From the NCBI RefSeq assembly GCF_045032955.1, contig NZ_JBJFZU010000002.1, positions 841,327-905,326 on the forward strand: a DNA stretch of 64,000 nt, written 5' to 3'. A program made the translations under genes and the position numbers. The notes below the pieces were generated by a model. That model was not told the DNA's origin and did not search any database. It saw only the letters and a list, made by a program, of their open reading frames with translations. Shown here one piece after another: positions 17,049 through 25,675 of the stretch (the first letter of the stretch is position 1; every line of letters begins with the position of its first letter). This DNA comes from Ornithinicoccus sp045032955 (GTDB lineage Bacteria > Actinomycetota > Actinomycetes > Actinomycetales > Dermatophilaceae).

Positions 17049-17933
17049 ATGCCAGGCCCGTCGCCGCTGCAGGAACGGCTGCTCGACTGCACCGACGAGG
17101 AGACCACCCAGGCCTCCGTGCAGCGTGCCGCCGACGTGGTCCGCGAGGGCCGGGTGGTGGTGCTGCCCACCGACACCGTGTACGGGGTCGGCGCCGACGC
17201 CTTCGACGTGGTGGCGGTCGCCATGGTGCTGGCGGCCAAGCACCGCGGCCGCGAGATGCCGCCGCCGGTCCTGGTGCCGAACCCGCGCACCGTGGACGGG
17301 CTGGCGACCGGGGTGCCGATGTACGCCCGCATCCTGATGCGCCAGTTCTGGCCGGGGCCGCTCACGCTGGTGCTGCAGGCCCAGCCCTCGCTGCAGTGGG
17401 ACCTGGGGGAGACCAACGGCACGGTGGCGCTGCGGATGCCGGAGGACGACGTCGCGCTGGCGCTGCTCGCGGAGGTGGGGCCGATGGCCGTGACCAGCGC
17501 CAACGTCACCGGCCAGCCGGCCGCCACCACCGCGCAGGACGCGATGGAGCAGCTCGGCGGCGCGGTCAGCGCATACCTGGACGGGGGAGCGCGCACCGGG
17601 GGTGAGCCCTCGACGATCCTGGACTGCACCGGCGCCGAGCCCGTCGTGCTGCGCCTGGGGGCCCTGTCGGGCGAGCGGTTGCGCGAGGTGCTCGGAGCCA
17701 CCCCCCTGCACGACAGCCCCGCCGCGGCGGAGGCCGCTGCCGCCGCGGGCGCCGTGACCGACGACCCCGCGAGCGAGGAGGCGGGCGACGCCCCCACGGA
17801 CGAGGAGGCGGGCGACGAGCCGGGCTCGGCGCTGCTGCTCGGCTCGGTCACGGCGAGCGGGCTCACCGTGCCCGCCGAGGCGGTCCGGCTCGTCCGGTCG
17901 CCCAGCGGTCCGCAGCAGGTGCCCACCCCCTAG
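17049..17933 (+). CDS. tsaC: L-threonylcarbamoyladenylate synthase (Sua5/YrdC family)
   Basis: A 294-residue protein. The YrdC domain occupies about residues 15-215. It opens with VLPTDTVYGVGADAFD and continues with RPLTL-like WPGPLTLVLQ and ALRMPED. SANVTGQPA and STILDCTGAEPVVLRLG close it. It makes threonylcarbamoyl-AMP from threonine, bicarbonate and ATP, the first step to t6A37 in tRNAs reading ANN codons. The last ~80 residues are an Ala/Glu/Asp-rich low-complexity tail, not the SUA5 domain. The ATG at 17049 follows GGGAGGAACTCCT, a good ribosome-binding site. The gene order with prfA, prmC, glyA and wecA is typical of actinobacteria. Confidence 0.93.
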   Translation: MPGPSPLQERLLDCTDEETTQASVQRAADVVREGRVVVLPTDTVYGVGADAFDVVAVAMVLAAKHRGREMPPPVLVPNPRTVDGLATGVPMYARILMRQFWPGPLTLVLQAQPSLQWDLGETNGTVALRMPEDDVALALLAEVGPMAVTSANVTGQPAATTAQDAMEQLGGAVSAYLDGGARTGGEPSTILDCTGAEPVVLRLGALSGERLREVLGATPLHDSPAAAEAAAAAGAVTDDPASEEAGDAPTDEEAGDEPGSALLLGSVTASGLTVPAEAVRLVRSPSGPQQVPTP

Positions 17934-17936
17934 GGT
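17931..17936 (+). promoter_or_regulatory. Putative -10 box of glyA
   Basis: TAGGGT, which includes the tsaC stop codon, seven bases before the glyA ATG. Suggests glyA also has its own leaderless transcript within the cluster. Confidence 0.4.
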
Positions 17937-17943
17937 GGTGCCC

Positions 17944-19245
17944 ATGTCGACGCCCGTGCACCCGGAGACCTACTACGGCCCGTCCTTCGGCGCCCTGCTC
18001 GAGCAGGACCCCCAGATCGCCGAGCTGCTCGTCACCGAGCTGGACCGGCAGCGGGCCGGGCTCCAGCTCATCGCCAGCGAGAACCAGACCAGCCCGGCGG
18101 TGCTCGCCGCACTCGGGTCGACGCTGTCCAACAAGTACGCCGAGGGATACCCGGACGCGCGCTACTACGGAGGCTGCGTCGAGGTCGACAAGGTCGAGAA
18201 GCTGGCGCTCGCCCGCGCCACGGAGCTCTTCGGCGCCGACCACGCCAACGTCCAGCCGCACTCGGGCGCCAGTGCCAACCAGGCGGTCTACGGCGCGTTC
18301 GCCTCGCCCGGCGACACCATCCTGGCGATGTCGCTGGACCACGGCGGCCACCTCACCCACGGTTTCAAGGTCAGCTTCTCCGGCAAGTGGTTCAACGCCG
18401 TGCACTACGGGGTCGACGCGGACACCGAGAACATCGACTACGACCAGGTCGAGGCGCTGGCCAGGGAGCACCGGCCCAAGATCATCCTGGCCGGCGGCTC
18501 CGCCATCCCGCGGCTGATCGACTTCGCGCGCTTCCGGGCGATCGCCGACGAGGTGGGGGCCATCTTCTGGGTCGACGCCGCGCACTTCATCGGGCTGGTG
18601 GCCGGGGGCGTCATCCCCTCCCCGGTCCCGCACGCGGACGTGGTGTCCTTCACCACCCACAAGGTGCTGCGCGGTCCACGCGGCGGGGCCATCGTGTGCC
18701 GCGAGGAGCACGCCAAGAAGATCGACCGGGCCGTCTTCCCGATGATGCAGGGCGGACCGTTGATGCATGCGGTGGCCGCGAAGGCCGTCAACTTCGCCGA
18801 GTGCATGACCCCGGCCTACCGGTCCTACGCCCAGCAGGTGCTGGACAACGCGGCGGCGCTGGCCGCGGGGCTGGACGCGCGGGGGATCCGGCCGATCACC
18901 GGCGGCACCGACACCCACCTGTCGCTGCACGACCTGCGCGGGGTGGGCGTCAGCGGCCGGGACGCCGAGGCCCGCTGCGACGCGGCAGGCATCGTGCTCA
19001 ACAAGAACGCGATCCCCTTCGACCCGGCCAAGCCCAACATCGCCTCCGGCATCCGGGTCGGCAGCCCCTCGGTCACCACCCAGGGGATGGGGGTGCCGCA
19101 GATGGAGGTCGTCGCGGACCTCATCCACCGGGCCGTCACCCAGGGAGACGGCGACCCGGAGCACGCGGTCGCGCGCGAGGTGCGCGCCCAGGTCACCGAA
19201 CTGATGACCGCGCACCCGGCATACCCGGAGCCGTCGGCCGGCTGA
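17944..19245 (+). CDS. glyA: Serine hydroxymethyltransferase
   Basis: About 433 residues, a PLP-dependent fold type I enzyme. Visible family motifs are LIASENQTSPAVLAALGS, NKYAEGYPDARYYGGC and NVQPHSGASANQAVY. The PLP lysine is in SFTTHKVLRGPRGG near residue 238. It interconverts serine and glycine and loads tetrahydrofolate with a one-carbon unit. The sequence is slightly divergent from common GlyA (VDAAHFIGLVAGG instead of VDMAHFAGLVA), so it may be a second, non-housekeeping SHMT lineage. The ATG at 17944 is chosen over GTG codons at 17935 and 17938 because of the -10 spacing. Confidence 0.93.
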   Translation: MSTPVHPETYYGPSFGALLEQDPQIAELLVTELDRQRAGLQLIASENQTSPAVLAALGSTLSNKYAEGYPDARYYGGCVEVDKVEKLALARATELFGADHANVQPHSGASANQAVYGAFASPGDTILAMSLDHGGHLTHGFKVSFSGKWFNAVHYGVDADTENIDYDQVEALAREHRPKIILAGGSAIPRLIDFARFRAIADEVGAIFWVDAAHFIGLVAGGVIPSPVPHADVVSFTTHKVLRGPRGGAIVCREEHAKKIDRAVFPMMQGGPLMHAVAAKAVNFAECMTPAYRSYAQQVLDNAAALAAGLDARGIRPITGGTDTHLSLHDLRGVGVSGRDAEARCDAAGIVLNKNAIPFDPAKPNIASGIRVGSPSVTTQGMGVPQMEVVADLIHRAVTQGDGDPEHAVAREVRAQVTELMTAHPAYPEPSAG

Positions 19246-19296
19246 GCCGCGGGCGACGCCGCACGGCGCCGGACCGACGGGAGGAGTGAGACACCT

Positions 19297-20406
19297 GTGC
19301 GCGAGTTCCTCATGGTCCTGCTGACCGCGGCCATCGTGACCTACCTGGCCACCCCGCTGGTGCGGCGGCTGGCGCTGCGCATCGGTGCGATCACCGCGGT
19401 CCGGGACCGGGACGTGCACTCGGTGCCGATCCCGCGCCTCGGGGGTCTGGCGATGCTCATCGGCTTCGCCGCCGCGGTGGTCCTGGGCTCCCAGCTGCCG
19501 TACCACGGGCAGCTCTTCGACGACACCCCCGCGCTCTACGGGGTGCTGGCGGGTGCCACCATCATCACCCTGCTGGGTGCGGTGGACGACGTGCGCGACC
19601 TGGACTGGCTCACCAAGCTGGCCGGGCAGGTGCTGGCCGGCGGGATCATGGCGTTCTACGGGGTGCGGCTGCTGTCGCTGCCCATCCTGGGCGTCACCGT
19701 GCTGCCCGAGCCGGTGATGGTGGCCCTCACCGTCCTGGTGGTGGTCATCTCGACCAACGCGGTGAACTTCATCGACGGGCTGGACGGCCTGGCCGCCGGG
19801 GTGGTCCTGATCGCGGCGTCGGCGTTCTTCGGCTGGTCCTACCTGGTGAGCCGGAACTTCGACCCACCCAACGTGTTCTCGGTCGCCACCTTCATCAGCG
19901 CCGCCCTGATCGGGGTATGCCTGGGGTTCCTGCCGCACAACTTCCACCCGGCCCGGCTCTTCATGGGTGACGCCGGGGCGCTGCTGCTCGGGCTGCTGCT
20001 GGCCGCGGCCACCATCTCGATGACCGGCTCGGTCGACCCCAACTCCTCGCTGGCCAGCGCCTCGGCGGCCACCGCGATCCTGCTCCCGCTGCTCATCCCG
20101 CTGGCCATCCTGGCGCTGCCCTTCCTGGACATCCTGCTCGCCGTGCTGCGCCGCACCCGGGCCGGGCAGCTGCCCTGGAAACCGGACCGGGGGCACCTGC
20201 ACCACCGCCTGCTGGACATCGGGCACAGCCACCGTCGGGCGGTCGTCCTGCTCTACCTCTGGTCGCTGCTGATCGCGGCCGGCACGGTGTCCTTCGCCTT
20301 TCTGCCATCCTGGGTGTCCGCGGTCGGCATCGCGGTGCTGCTGGTGGTCGCCATCGCGCTCACCCGCCGCGCGGCACCTGTGACGGTCCCGCACCCGCCG
20401 CGCTAA
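19297..20406 (+). CDS. wecA: Undecaprenyl-phosphate N-acetylglucosaminyl-1-phosphate transferase (WecA/TagO-type)
   Basis: A 369-residue membrane protein with about eleven hydrophobic segments, of the MraY/WecA family. Catalytic Asp residues are in GAVDDVRDLDWLTKL and in NFIDGLDGLAAG. The cytoplasmic His-rich loop near the end reads HLHHRLLDIGHSHRR, the WecA/Rfe signature. It transfers GlcNAc-1-phosphate to the lipid carrier, starting teichoic-acid-like, arabinogalactan-like or other wall polymers. The GTG start follows GGGAGGAGTG. The position before the atp cluster is shared with mycobacteria (wecA/rfe). Confidence 0.92.
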   Translation: MREFLMVLLTAAIVTYLATPLVRRLALRIGAITAVRDRDVHSVPIPRLGGLAMLIGFAAAVVLGSQLPYHGQLFDDTPALYGVLAGATIITLLGAVDDVRDLDWLTKLAGQVLAGGIMAFYGVRLLSLPILGVTVLPEPVMVALTVLVVVISTNAVNFIDGLDGLAAGVVLIAASAFFGWSYLVSRNFDPPNVFSVATFISAALIGVCLGFLPHNFHPARLFMGDAGALLLGLLLAAATISMTGSVDPNSSLASASAATAILLPLLIPLAILALPFLDILLAVLRRTRAGQLPWKPDRGHLHHRLLDIGHSHRRAVVLLYLWSLLIAAGTVSFAFLPSWVSAVGIAVLLVVAIALTRRAAPVTVPHPPR

Positions 20407-20440
20407 GCCGCGGACCTGCAGGTTCGCAGCCCTCGACCTG

Positions 20441-20460
20441 CTTGTGATAACTTTCACAAG
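20441..20460 (+). promoter_or_regulatory. CRP/GlxR-type operator upstream of the ATP synthase genes
   Basis: A perfect palindrome with arms CTTGTGA and TCACAAG around six bases. It contains TGTGA-N6-TCACA exactly, the consensus bound by CRP-family cAMP regulators (Crp, GlxR). The six-base centre TAACTT (20448-20453) itself looks like a -10 box, with the atpI-like ATG 28 bases further on. If that box is used, a bound dimer would cover it and repress. If the true start is further downstream, it could activate. Confidence 0.65.
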
Positions 20461-20480
20461 CGCCCGTTTCCCATCCCGCG

Positions 20481-20990
20481 ATGAGTGAGCACCCGATGAC
20501 GACCACCGCGACCGCAGCGTCGGCCCGACCGGACATCCGGCAGCGCCCGACCCTGCTGATGCTGCGGTGGTCCGTGCTACCCACCCTGACGGTCGCCCCC
20601 GTGATAGCCCTGGTGACCTGGGCCATGACCGACCTGGTGACCGGTGCCTCGGTCCTGGTGGGTGCGGTCCTCTCGGTCCTCGTCTTCGCCCTCGGTGTGG
20701 TGGCGGTGCGAGGGTTGCTCTCCGGGCCCGGGGCCGGCGCGATGGCCGGGGCGTTCGCCGTGCTCTTCGCCCAGCTCGGTCTGACCCTCGGTGCTTTCCT
20801 GCTCGTGGACCGGGCCAGTCCTCTGGAGACGGTCGTCGTGGGCGTGTCCTTCGTCCTGGTCGGCATCGTGTTCCAGGGCGGGCTCGCCGTCGGTGCGCTG
20901 CGGGCACGGATCACCCTGACTACCGCGGGAGTCGAGGATGGTAGCGTCCGGCGGGACGTCGACGAGGATGCTGAGGTGAGTGAGGAATGA
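20481..20990 (+). CDS. AtpI-like membrane protein of the ATP synthase cluster
   Basis: A 169-residue protein with four hydrophobic segments (about 35-57, 60-82, 88-112, 118-142) and a charged C-terminal tail (DVDEDAEVSEE). Small membrane proteins at this position in actinobacteria are called AtpI-like and are thought to help assemble the c-ring or move Mg2+. Sequence identity to E. coli AtpI is not evident. The first ATG (20481) has no obvious Shine-Dalgarno; an ATG at 20496 is an alternative. The stop overlaps the next start (ATGA), so the two are coupled. Confidence 0.7.
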   Translation: MSEHPMTTTATAASARPDIRQRPTLLMLRWSVLPTLTVAPVIALVTWAMTDLVTGASVLVGAVLSVLVFALGVVAVRGLLSGPGAGAMAGAFAVLFAQLGLTLGAFLLVDRASPLETVVVGVSFVLVGIVFQGGLAVGALRARITLTTAGVEDGSVRRDVDEDAEVSEE

Positions 20991-21235
20991 GCGAGCGTCC
21001 CACCTCCTCTGCGCCTCGGGACGACCACGAGACGAGTGTCATGGGTCAGTTCTCCCAGGGTGTCGGCCCGGCCCACTCCGTGCTGGCCTACCTGCTCGCA
21101 GGTCCGCTGGCCTTCGGCCTCATCGGTTGGGGCCTGGACAACTGGTGGGGGACGTCCTTCTTGGGCGTGGTCGGCATGCTGTCCGGTATGGGTCTGGCGT
21201 TCTACGTCATCTGGCTCCGGTACGGTAGGGCATGA
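20987..21235 (+). CDS. atpZ: AtpZ/AtpI family protein
   Basis: An 82-residue protein with two membrane helices: about residues 31-50 (AYLLAGPLAFGLIGWGLDNW) and 56-77. This is the layout of the AtpZ/AtpI family, which carries the conserved pattern of a glycine-rich first helix followed by GLDxWxGT. Members sit at the head of atp operons and are linked to c-ring assembly and Mg2+/Ca2+ transport. ATGA overlap with the upstream gene. Confidence 0.75.
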   Translation: MSERPTSSAPRDDHETSVMGQFSQGVGPAHSVLAYLLAGPLAFGLIGWGLDNWWGTSFLGVVGMLSGMGLAFYVIWLRYGRA

Positions 21236-21323
21236 CGCCGATCCCCGTCGCCTGGCTGTGTCCACCGGTCACCGGCGTCACCCCGCACCACCTCGACTCC
21301 CCTTCCCTGCGTGAGGAGCAGCA

Positions 21324-22151
21324 GTGAGCCTGATCGCCCCAGCGGGCCCGACGTCCGCGGCCGTGCTGGCCGCAGACTTCCCGCCCACCCCCGGGACCTT
21401 CTGGCAACCCTGGGTCGTCTTCGGCGAGGTCCAGCTGTTCGGCCTGGACGTCACTCTGGCCATCACCCGGCCGATGGTGGTGCTGACCCTGAGCATGGTG
21501 CTCATCGGGCTCTGGCTGCACCTGACCACGAGGCGGGTGGCCACTGTGCCGGGCAAGGGCCAGTGGCTCACCGAGCAGGTGCACGGGTTCGTCCGCAACG
21601 GTGTGGCACGGGACATGATCGGTAGCCAGCACTACCTGCCGTACGTGCCCTTCTTGTTCAGCCTGTTCGTGGTGATCCTCTTCAACAACTGGGCGGGGAT
21701 CATCCCGCCGGTCAACCTTCCGACCTTCGGACGGGTAGGGATGGCGATCGCCCTGGTGCTGATCGTCTACGTGCTCTACCACGCCATCGGTTTCCGTCGG
21801 CACGGTTTCGTGGGCTACTTCAAGTTCATGGTGCCGGCCGGACTGCCCGTCCTCGTCGTGCCCTTCGTCTTCATCCTCGAGCTGATGACGTTCTTCATCA
21901 CCCGCCCGCTGACCCTGTCGCTGCGACTGTTCGGCAACATGTTCGCCGGACACATGCTGGTGCTGGTGGTGACGCTCGGAGCCTGGGAGCTGTTCACCTC
22001 CGGCGGACTGATGACGCTGCTGGCCTTCCCGACCTGGATCGGTGCGCTGCTGGTCTTCGTCTTCGAAGCCCTCATCCAGGCGATCCAGGCCTACGTCTTC
22101 ATCCTGTTGACCGCGTCGTACATCGGCGCCGCACTGGCTGACGACCACTGA
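21324..22151 (+). CDS. atpB: ATP synthase F0 subunit a
   Basis: A 275-residue membrane protein with six to seven helices. The essential stator Arg is in LSLRLFGNMFAGHMLV near residue 198, facing the c-ring Glu. The final helix ends SYIGAALADDH. It forms the proton half-channels with the c-ring. The GTG start at 21324 follows GTGAGGAGCA. The 88-base gap from atpZ has no hairpin, so cotranscription is likely. Confidence 0.97.
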   Translation: MSLIAPAGPTSAAVLAADFPPTPGTFWQPWVVFGEVQLFGLDVTLAITRPMVVLTLSMVLIGLWLHLTTRRVATVPGKGQWLTEQVHGFVRNGVARDMIGSQHYLPYVPFLFSLFVVILFNNWAGIIPPVNLPTFGRVGMAIALVLIVYVLYHAIGFRRHGFVGYFKFMVPAGLPVLVVPFVFILELMTFFITRPLTLSLRLFGNMFAGHMLVLVVTLGAWELFTSGGLMTLLAFPTWIGALLVFVFEALIQAIQAYVFILLTASYIGAALADDH

Positions 22152-22217
22152 CCCTTCCGACCACCGATCGACCCTGGCTCCACCCGCACAGGGACAACAC
22201 AGAGAGAGAGACACACA

Positions 22218-22421
22218 ATGACCGGTGACATCACCCTTCTCGGTTACGGCCTCGCGACCCTGGGCCCGGCCATCGCCGTGGGCATGATCTTCGCGGCGTA
22301 CCTCAACGGGGTCGCCCGCCAGCCCGAGGCGGCACCCATGCTGCGTCCGTTCACCATCGTCGGCTTCGCCGCCGCCGAGGCCCTGGCCATCCTGGGCTTC
22401 GTGCTCTTCTTCATCGCTTGA
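22218..22421 (+). CDS. atpE: ATP synthase F0 subunit c
   Basis: A 67-residue two-helix hairpin. The polar loop is ARQPE (Arg34-Gln35-Pro36), and the proton-carrying carboxylate is Glu54 in FAAAEALAILG. Several copies form the rotor ring. Length is slightly shorter than usual (70-80) because the N-terminal tail is brief. An AG-rich stretch (AGAGAGAGAGAC) supplies the ribosome-binding site, apt for the most abundant subunit. Confidence 0.97.
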   Translation: MTGDITLLGYGLATLGPAIAVGMIFAAYLNGVARQPEAAPMLRPFTIVGFAAAEALAILGFVLFFIA

Positions 22422-22482
22422 TCGACTGCCCCACCGGTCGGCGTCGCGTGCTGCGGTCGGTCCGGAGAACGAGGAGATAACT

Positions 22483-23088
22483 GTGCAGCTTGTAGCTGAG
22501 CTTGCCGGGGTGTCGGTGCTGGCGTCCGCGTCGGACTACCCCGAGTACGCGATGAGCCCGATCCTGCCCTACATCCCGGAGCTCGTCTTCGCGGTGGTGG
22601 CCTTCCTCATCTTCTACGTGTTCATCCGGAGGGTCATCTCCCCCCGGTTGGAGCAGGTGTACGCCGACCGCACCGCCGCTATCGAAGGCGGTATGGAGAA
22701 GGCGGAGAAGGCCCAGGCCGAGGCCGAGGCGGCACGCCGCCAGTACGAGGATCAGCTGGCCGACGCCCGGTCCGAGGCCGCCCGCATCCGCGAGCACGCC
22801 AAGGAGCAGGGCGCCGAGATCATCGCCGAGATGCGCCAGCAGGCCTCTGCTGAGGCGGCCCGCATCACCGAGACCGCGCACAAGCAGATCGAGGCCGAAC
22901 GCCAGCAGGCGATGGTCCAGCTGCGTGGTGAGATCGGACAGATCTCGACCGACCTCGCGAGCAAGATCGTCGGAGAGTCGCTCGAGCAGGAGGCGCGTCA
23001 ACGCGGCATCATCGACCGCTTCCTGGCTGACCTGGACTCCGGTGCCGTCCAGCCGGAGAAGCTCGGCGTCGGCGAGCAGGGACGCTGA
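22483..23088 (+). CDS. atpF: ATP synthase F0 subunit b
   Basis: A 201-residue peripheral-stalk subunit. One N-terminal membrane helix (about 25-47, ILPYIPELVFAVVAFLIFYV) is followed by a long Ala/Glu/Arg-rich coiled coil. The GTG start follows CGAGGAGATAA. Its stop shares one base with the atpH start (TGATG). Unlike in mycobacteria there is no b-delta fusion. Confidence 0.95.
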   Translation: MQLVAELAGVSVLASASDYPEYAMSPILPYIPELVFAVVAFLIFYVFIRRVISPRLEQVYADRTAAIEGGMEKAEKAQAEAEAARRQYEDQLADARSEAARIREHAKEQGAEIIAEMRQQASAEAARITETAHKQIEAERQQAMVQLRGEIGQISTDLASKIVGESLEQEARQRGIIDRFLADLDSGAVQPEKLGVGEQGR

Positions 23089-23909
23089 TGGACAGCGCCT
23101 ACCGTCGCGCCTACCACAGTGCCCACGAGGCGCTGGGACAGGCGTTGGCGCACGACGGCGGCAGCATCGACCCGGCGCGCCTGGCTGACGAGGTGTGGGC
23201 GGTGGCGCGTCTCGTCGACGGCAACGCGGCCCTGCGCCGCAGCCTGGCCGACCCGTCCCGGGAGGGCTCCGACCGTGCCTCGCTGGCGGAGAAGGTCCTC
23301 GCCGGGAAGGTGAGCCACGGCACGGTGCACGTCGTCAAGGGCGTCGTCGCGCAGCGGTGGTCCGACCCCGGCGCGGTAGGCACCGCGCTGCAGCGGCTCG
23401 GGGTCGAGAGCCAGCTCGAGCATGCCGAGCGGCACGGTCGGCTGACCCAGGTCGAGGACGAGCTGTTCCGGTTCAGCCGGATCGTCGAAGGCACGCCCGA
23501 CCTGCAGGCCGCGCTCAGCGACCGGCGGGCACAGGACTCGGCCAAGCGCTCGCTCGTCGAGCGGCTGCTCTCGATCAAGGCCGCGCCGGAGACGGTGAGC
23601 CTGGCCGTCCAGGCGGTGGCCGGGCTCCGCGGCGCGCGCTTCGACCGAAGCCTTCGGGCCTTCCTGGAGCAGGCGTCCGAGCGCCAGCAGCAGGTGAACG
23701 CGGTGGTGACCAGCGCCATACCCCTGACCGAGGCCCAGCTCGAGACGCTCCGGTCCGCGCTCAGCCGGCAGTACGGCCGCCAGGTCCACACCAACGTCGT
23801 CATCGACAGTGATGTCGTCGGTGGCATCCGGGTCGAGATCGGCGACGAGGTCGTCGACGGCACCATCAGCCACCGGCTGGCCGAGGCCCACCGCCGGATG
23901 ACCGGCTGA
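23088..23909 (+). CDS. atpH: ATP synthase F1 subunit delta
   Basis: A 273-residue OSCP/delta subunit, longer than the 177 of E. coli but usual for actinobacteria. The conserved C-terminal segment runs from SAIPLTEAQLETLRSALSRQYG to GGIRVEIGDEVVDGTISHRL. It links the b stalk to the top of F1. It starts on the last base of the atpF stop codon. Confidence 0.94.
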   Translation: MDSAYRRAYHSAHEALGQALAHDGGSIDPARLADEVWAVARLVDGNAALRRSLADPSREGSDRASLAEKVLAGKVSHGTVHVVKGVVAQRWSDPGAVGTALQRLGVESQLEHAERHGRLTQVEDELFRFSRIVEGTPDLQAALSDRRAQDSAKRSLVERLLSIKAAPETVSLAVQAVAGLRGARFDRSLRAFLEQASERQQQVNAVVTSAIPLTEAQLETLRSALSRQYGRQVHTNVVIDSDVVGGIRVEIGDEVVDGTISHRLAEAHRRMTG

Positions 23910-23983
23910 GCAGTGCCCACCCACCACACCCCCACAGCACCGGCCCCGCACCCAGTCCAGGGCCACGACGAGGAGAAGACACC

Positions 23984-25630
23984 ATGACGGAGCTTTCGAT
24001 CCGTCCCGAGGAGATCCGGGACGCTCTGGACCAGTTCGTCCAGTCCTACGAGCCGGGCGCCGCCTCCCGTGAGGAGGTCGGGCGTGTAGCCGATGCCAGC
24101 GACGGCATCGCGCACGTCGAGGGCCTGCCCTCGGTGATGACGAACGAGCTGCTCGAGTTCGAGGACGGCACCCTCGGCCTGGCGCTCAACCTCGACGTCC
24201 ACGAGGTCGGCGTCATCGTGCTCGGCGACTTCTCCGGGCTGGAGGAGGGCCAGGCCGTGCGGCGCACCGGTGAGGTGCTCTCCGTCGCCGTGGGCGACGG
24301 CTACCTCGGCCGCGTGGTCGACCCGCTCGGCCAGCCGATCGACGGCCTGGGCGAGATCGAGACCGAGGCACGTCGCGCCCTGGAGCTGCAGGCCCCCGGC
24401 GTGATGGCACGCAAGTCGGTGCACGAGCCGCTGCAGACCGGCATCAAGGCCATCGACGCCATGATCCCCGTCGGTCGTGGCCAGCGGCAGCTGATCATCG
24501 GTGACCGCCAGACCGGCAAGACCGCGGTGGCGATCGACACCATCCTGAACCAGAAGGAGAACTGGGAGTCCGGGGACCCGGACAAGCAGGTGCGCTGCAT
24601 CTACGTCGCGATCGGTCAGAAGGGTTCGACGATCGCCTCGGTGCGCAGCACCCTGGAGGAGAACGGCGCGCTGGACTACACCACCATCGTCGCCGCTCCG
24701 GCCTCCGACGCCGCCGGCTTCAAGTACCTGGCCCCCTACACCGGTTCGGCCATCGGCCAGCACTGGATGTACGACGGCAAGCATGTCCTGATCGTCTTCG
24801 ACGACCTGTCGAAGCAGGCGGAGGCCTACCGCGCCGTGTCCCTGCTGCTGCGGCGTCCGCCGGGGCGCGAGGCATACCCGGGTGACGTCTTCTACCTGCA
24901 CTCGCGGCTGCTGGAACGTTGCGCGAAGCTGTCCGACGAGCTGGGGGCCGGGTCGATGACGGGGCTGCCGATCATCGAGACCAAGGCTGGTGACGTGTCG
25001 GCCTACATCCCGACGAACGTCATCTCCATCACCGACGGCCAGATCTACCTCCAGGCGGACCTGTTCAACTCCAACGTCCGTCCCGCGATCGACGTCGGCG
25101 TCTCGGTGTCCCGTGTCGGCGGTGCCGCCCAGGTGAAGGCGATGAAGTCGGTCTCCGGCCGCCTGAAGGTCGACCTCGCGCAGTTCCGCGAGATGGAGGC
25201 CTTCGCCATGTTCGCCTCCGACCTGGACGACGCGTCGAAGGCGCAGCTGGCCCGCGGTGTCCGGATGGTGGAGATCCTGAAGCAGCCGCAGTCGTCCCCG
25301 GTGTCGGTCGAGAACCAGGTGGCGATCATCTGGGCCGGCACCAACGGCCACATCGACGAGATCCCCGTCAGCGACGTGCGTCGTTTCGAGTCGGAGTGGG
25401 TCGACTACCTGGGCCGTGAGCAGAAGGGTCTGCTCGACGGGATCCGGGAGACCGGCAAGCTCGGTGACGACACCACGGCGGCGCTGGGTGAGGCGATGAG
25501 CGCCTTCAAGAAGGAGTTCACCCCTGACGACAGCCACGAGATCCATGCCAGCGACGAGGACGAGGACGACGTCGAGGCGATGGACAGCGGGGACGTCGAC
25601 CAGGAGCAGCTCACCGTCAAGCGCGGCTGA
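23984..25630 (+). CDS. atpA: ATP synthase F1 subunit alpha
   Basis: 548 residues. Walker A is GDRQTGKTAVAIDT near residue 170. The non-catalytic nucleotide site and the signature PAIDVGVSVSRVGG near residue 367 are intact. The last ~35 residues form an acidic tail (DEDEDDVEAMDSGD), an extension found in actinobacterial alpha subunits; in mycobacteria an alpha extension suppresses ATP hydrolysis. Start ATG follows GGAGAAGACACC. Confidence 0.98.
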   Translation: MTELSIRPEEIRDALDQFVQSYEPGAASREEVGRVADASDGIAHVEGLPSVMTNELLEFEDGTLGLALNLDVHEVGVIVLGDFSGLEEGQAVRRTGEVLSVAVGDGYLGRVVDPLGQPIDGLGEIETEARRALELQAPGVMARKSVHEPLQTGIKAIDAMIPVGRGQRQLIIGDRQTGKTAVAIDTILNQKENWESGDPDKQVRCIYVAIGQKGSTIASVRSTLEENGALDYTTIVAAPASDAAGFKYLAPYTGSAIGQHWMYDGKHVLIVFDDLSKQAEAYRAVSLLLRRPPGREAYPGDVFYLHSRLLERCAKLSDELGAGSMTGLPIIETKAGDVSAYIPTNVISITDGQIYLQADLFNSNVRPAIDVGVSVSRVGGAAQVKAMKSVSGRLKVDLAQFREMEAFAMFASDLDDASKAQLARGVRMVEILKQPQSSPVSVENQVAIIWAGTNGHIDEIPVSDVRRFESEWVDYLGREQKGLLDGIRETGKLGDDTTAALGEAMSAFKKEFTPDDSHEIHASDEDEDDVEAMDSGDVDQEQLTVKRG

Positions 25631-25675
25631 CGCCGCGCACCACCAGACCACCAGCGAAGACGGGAGAGGCGAGAT

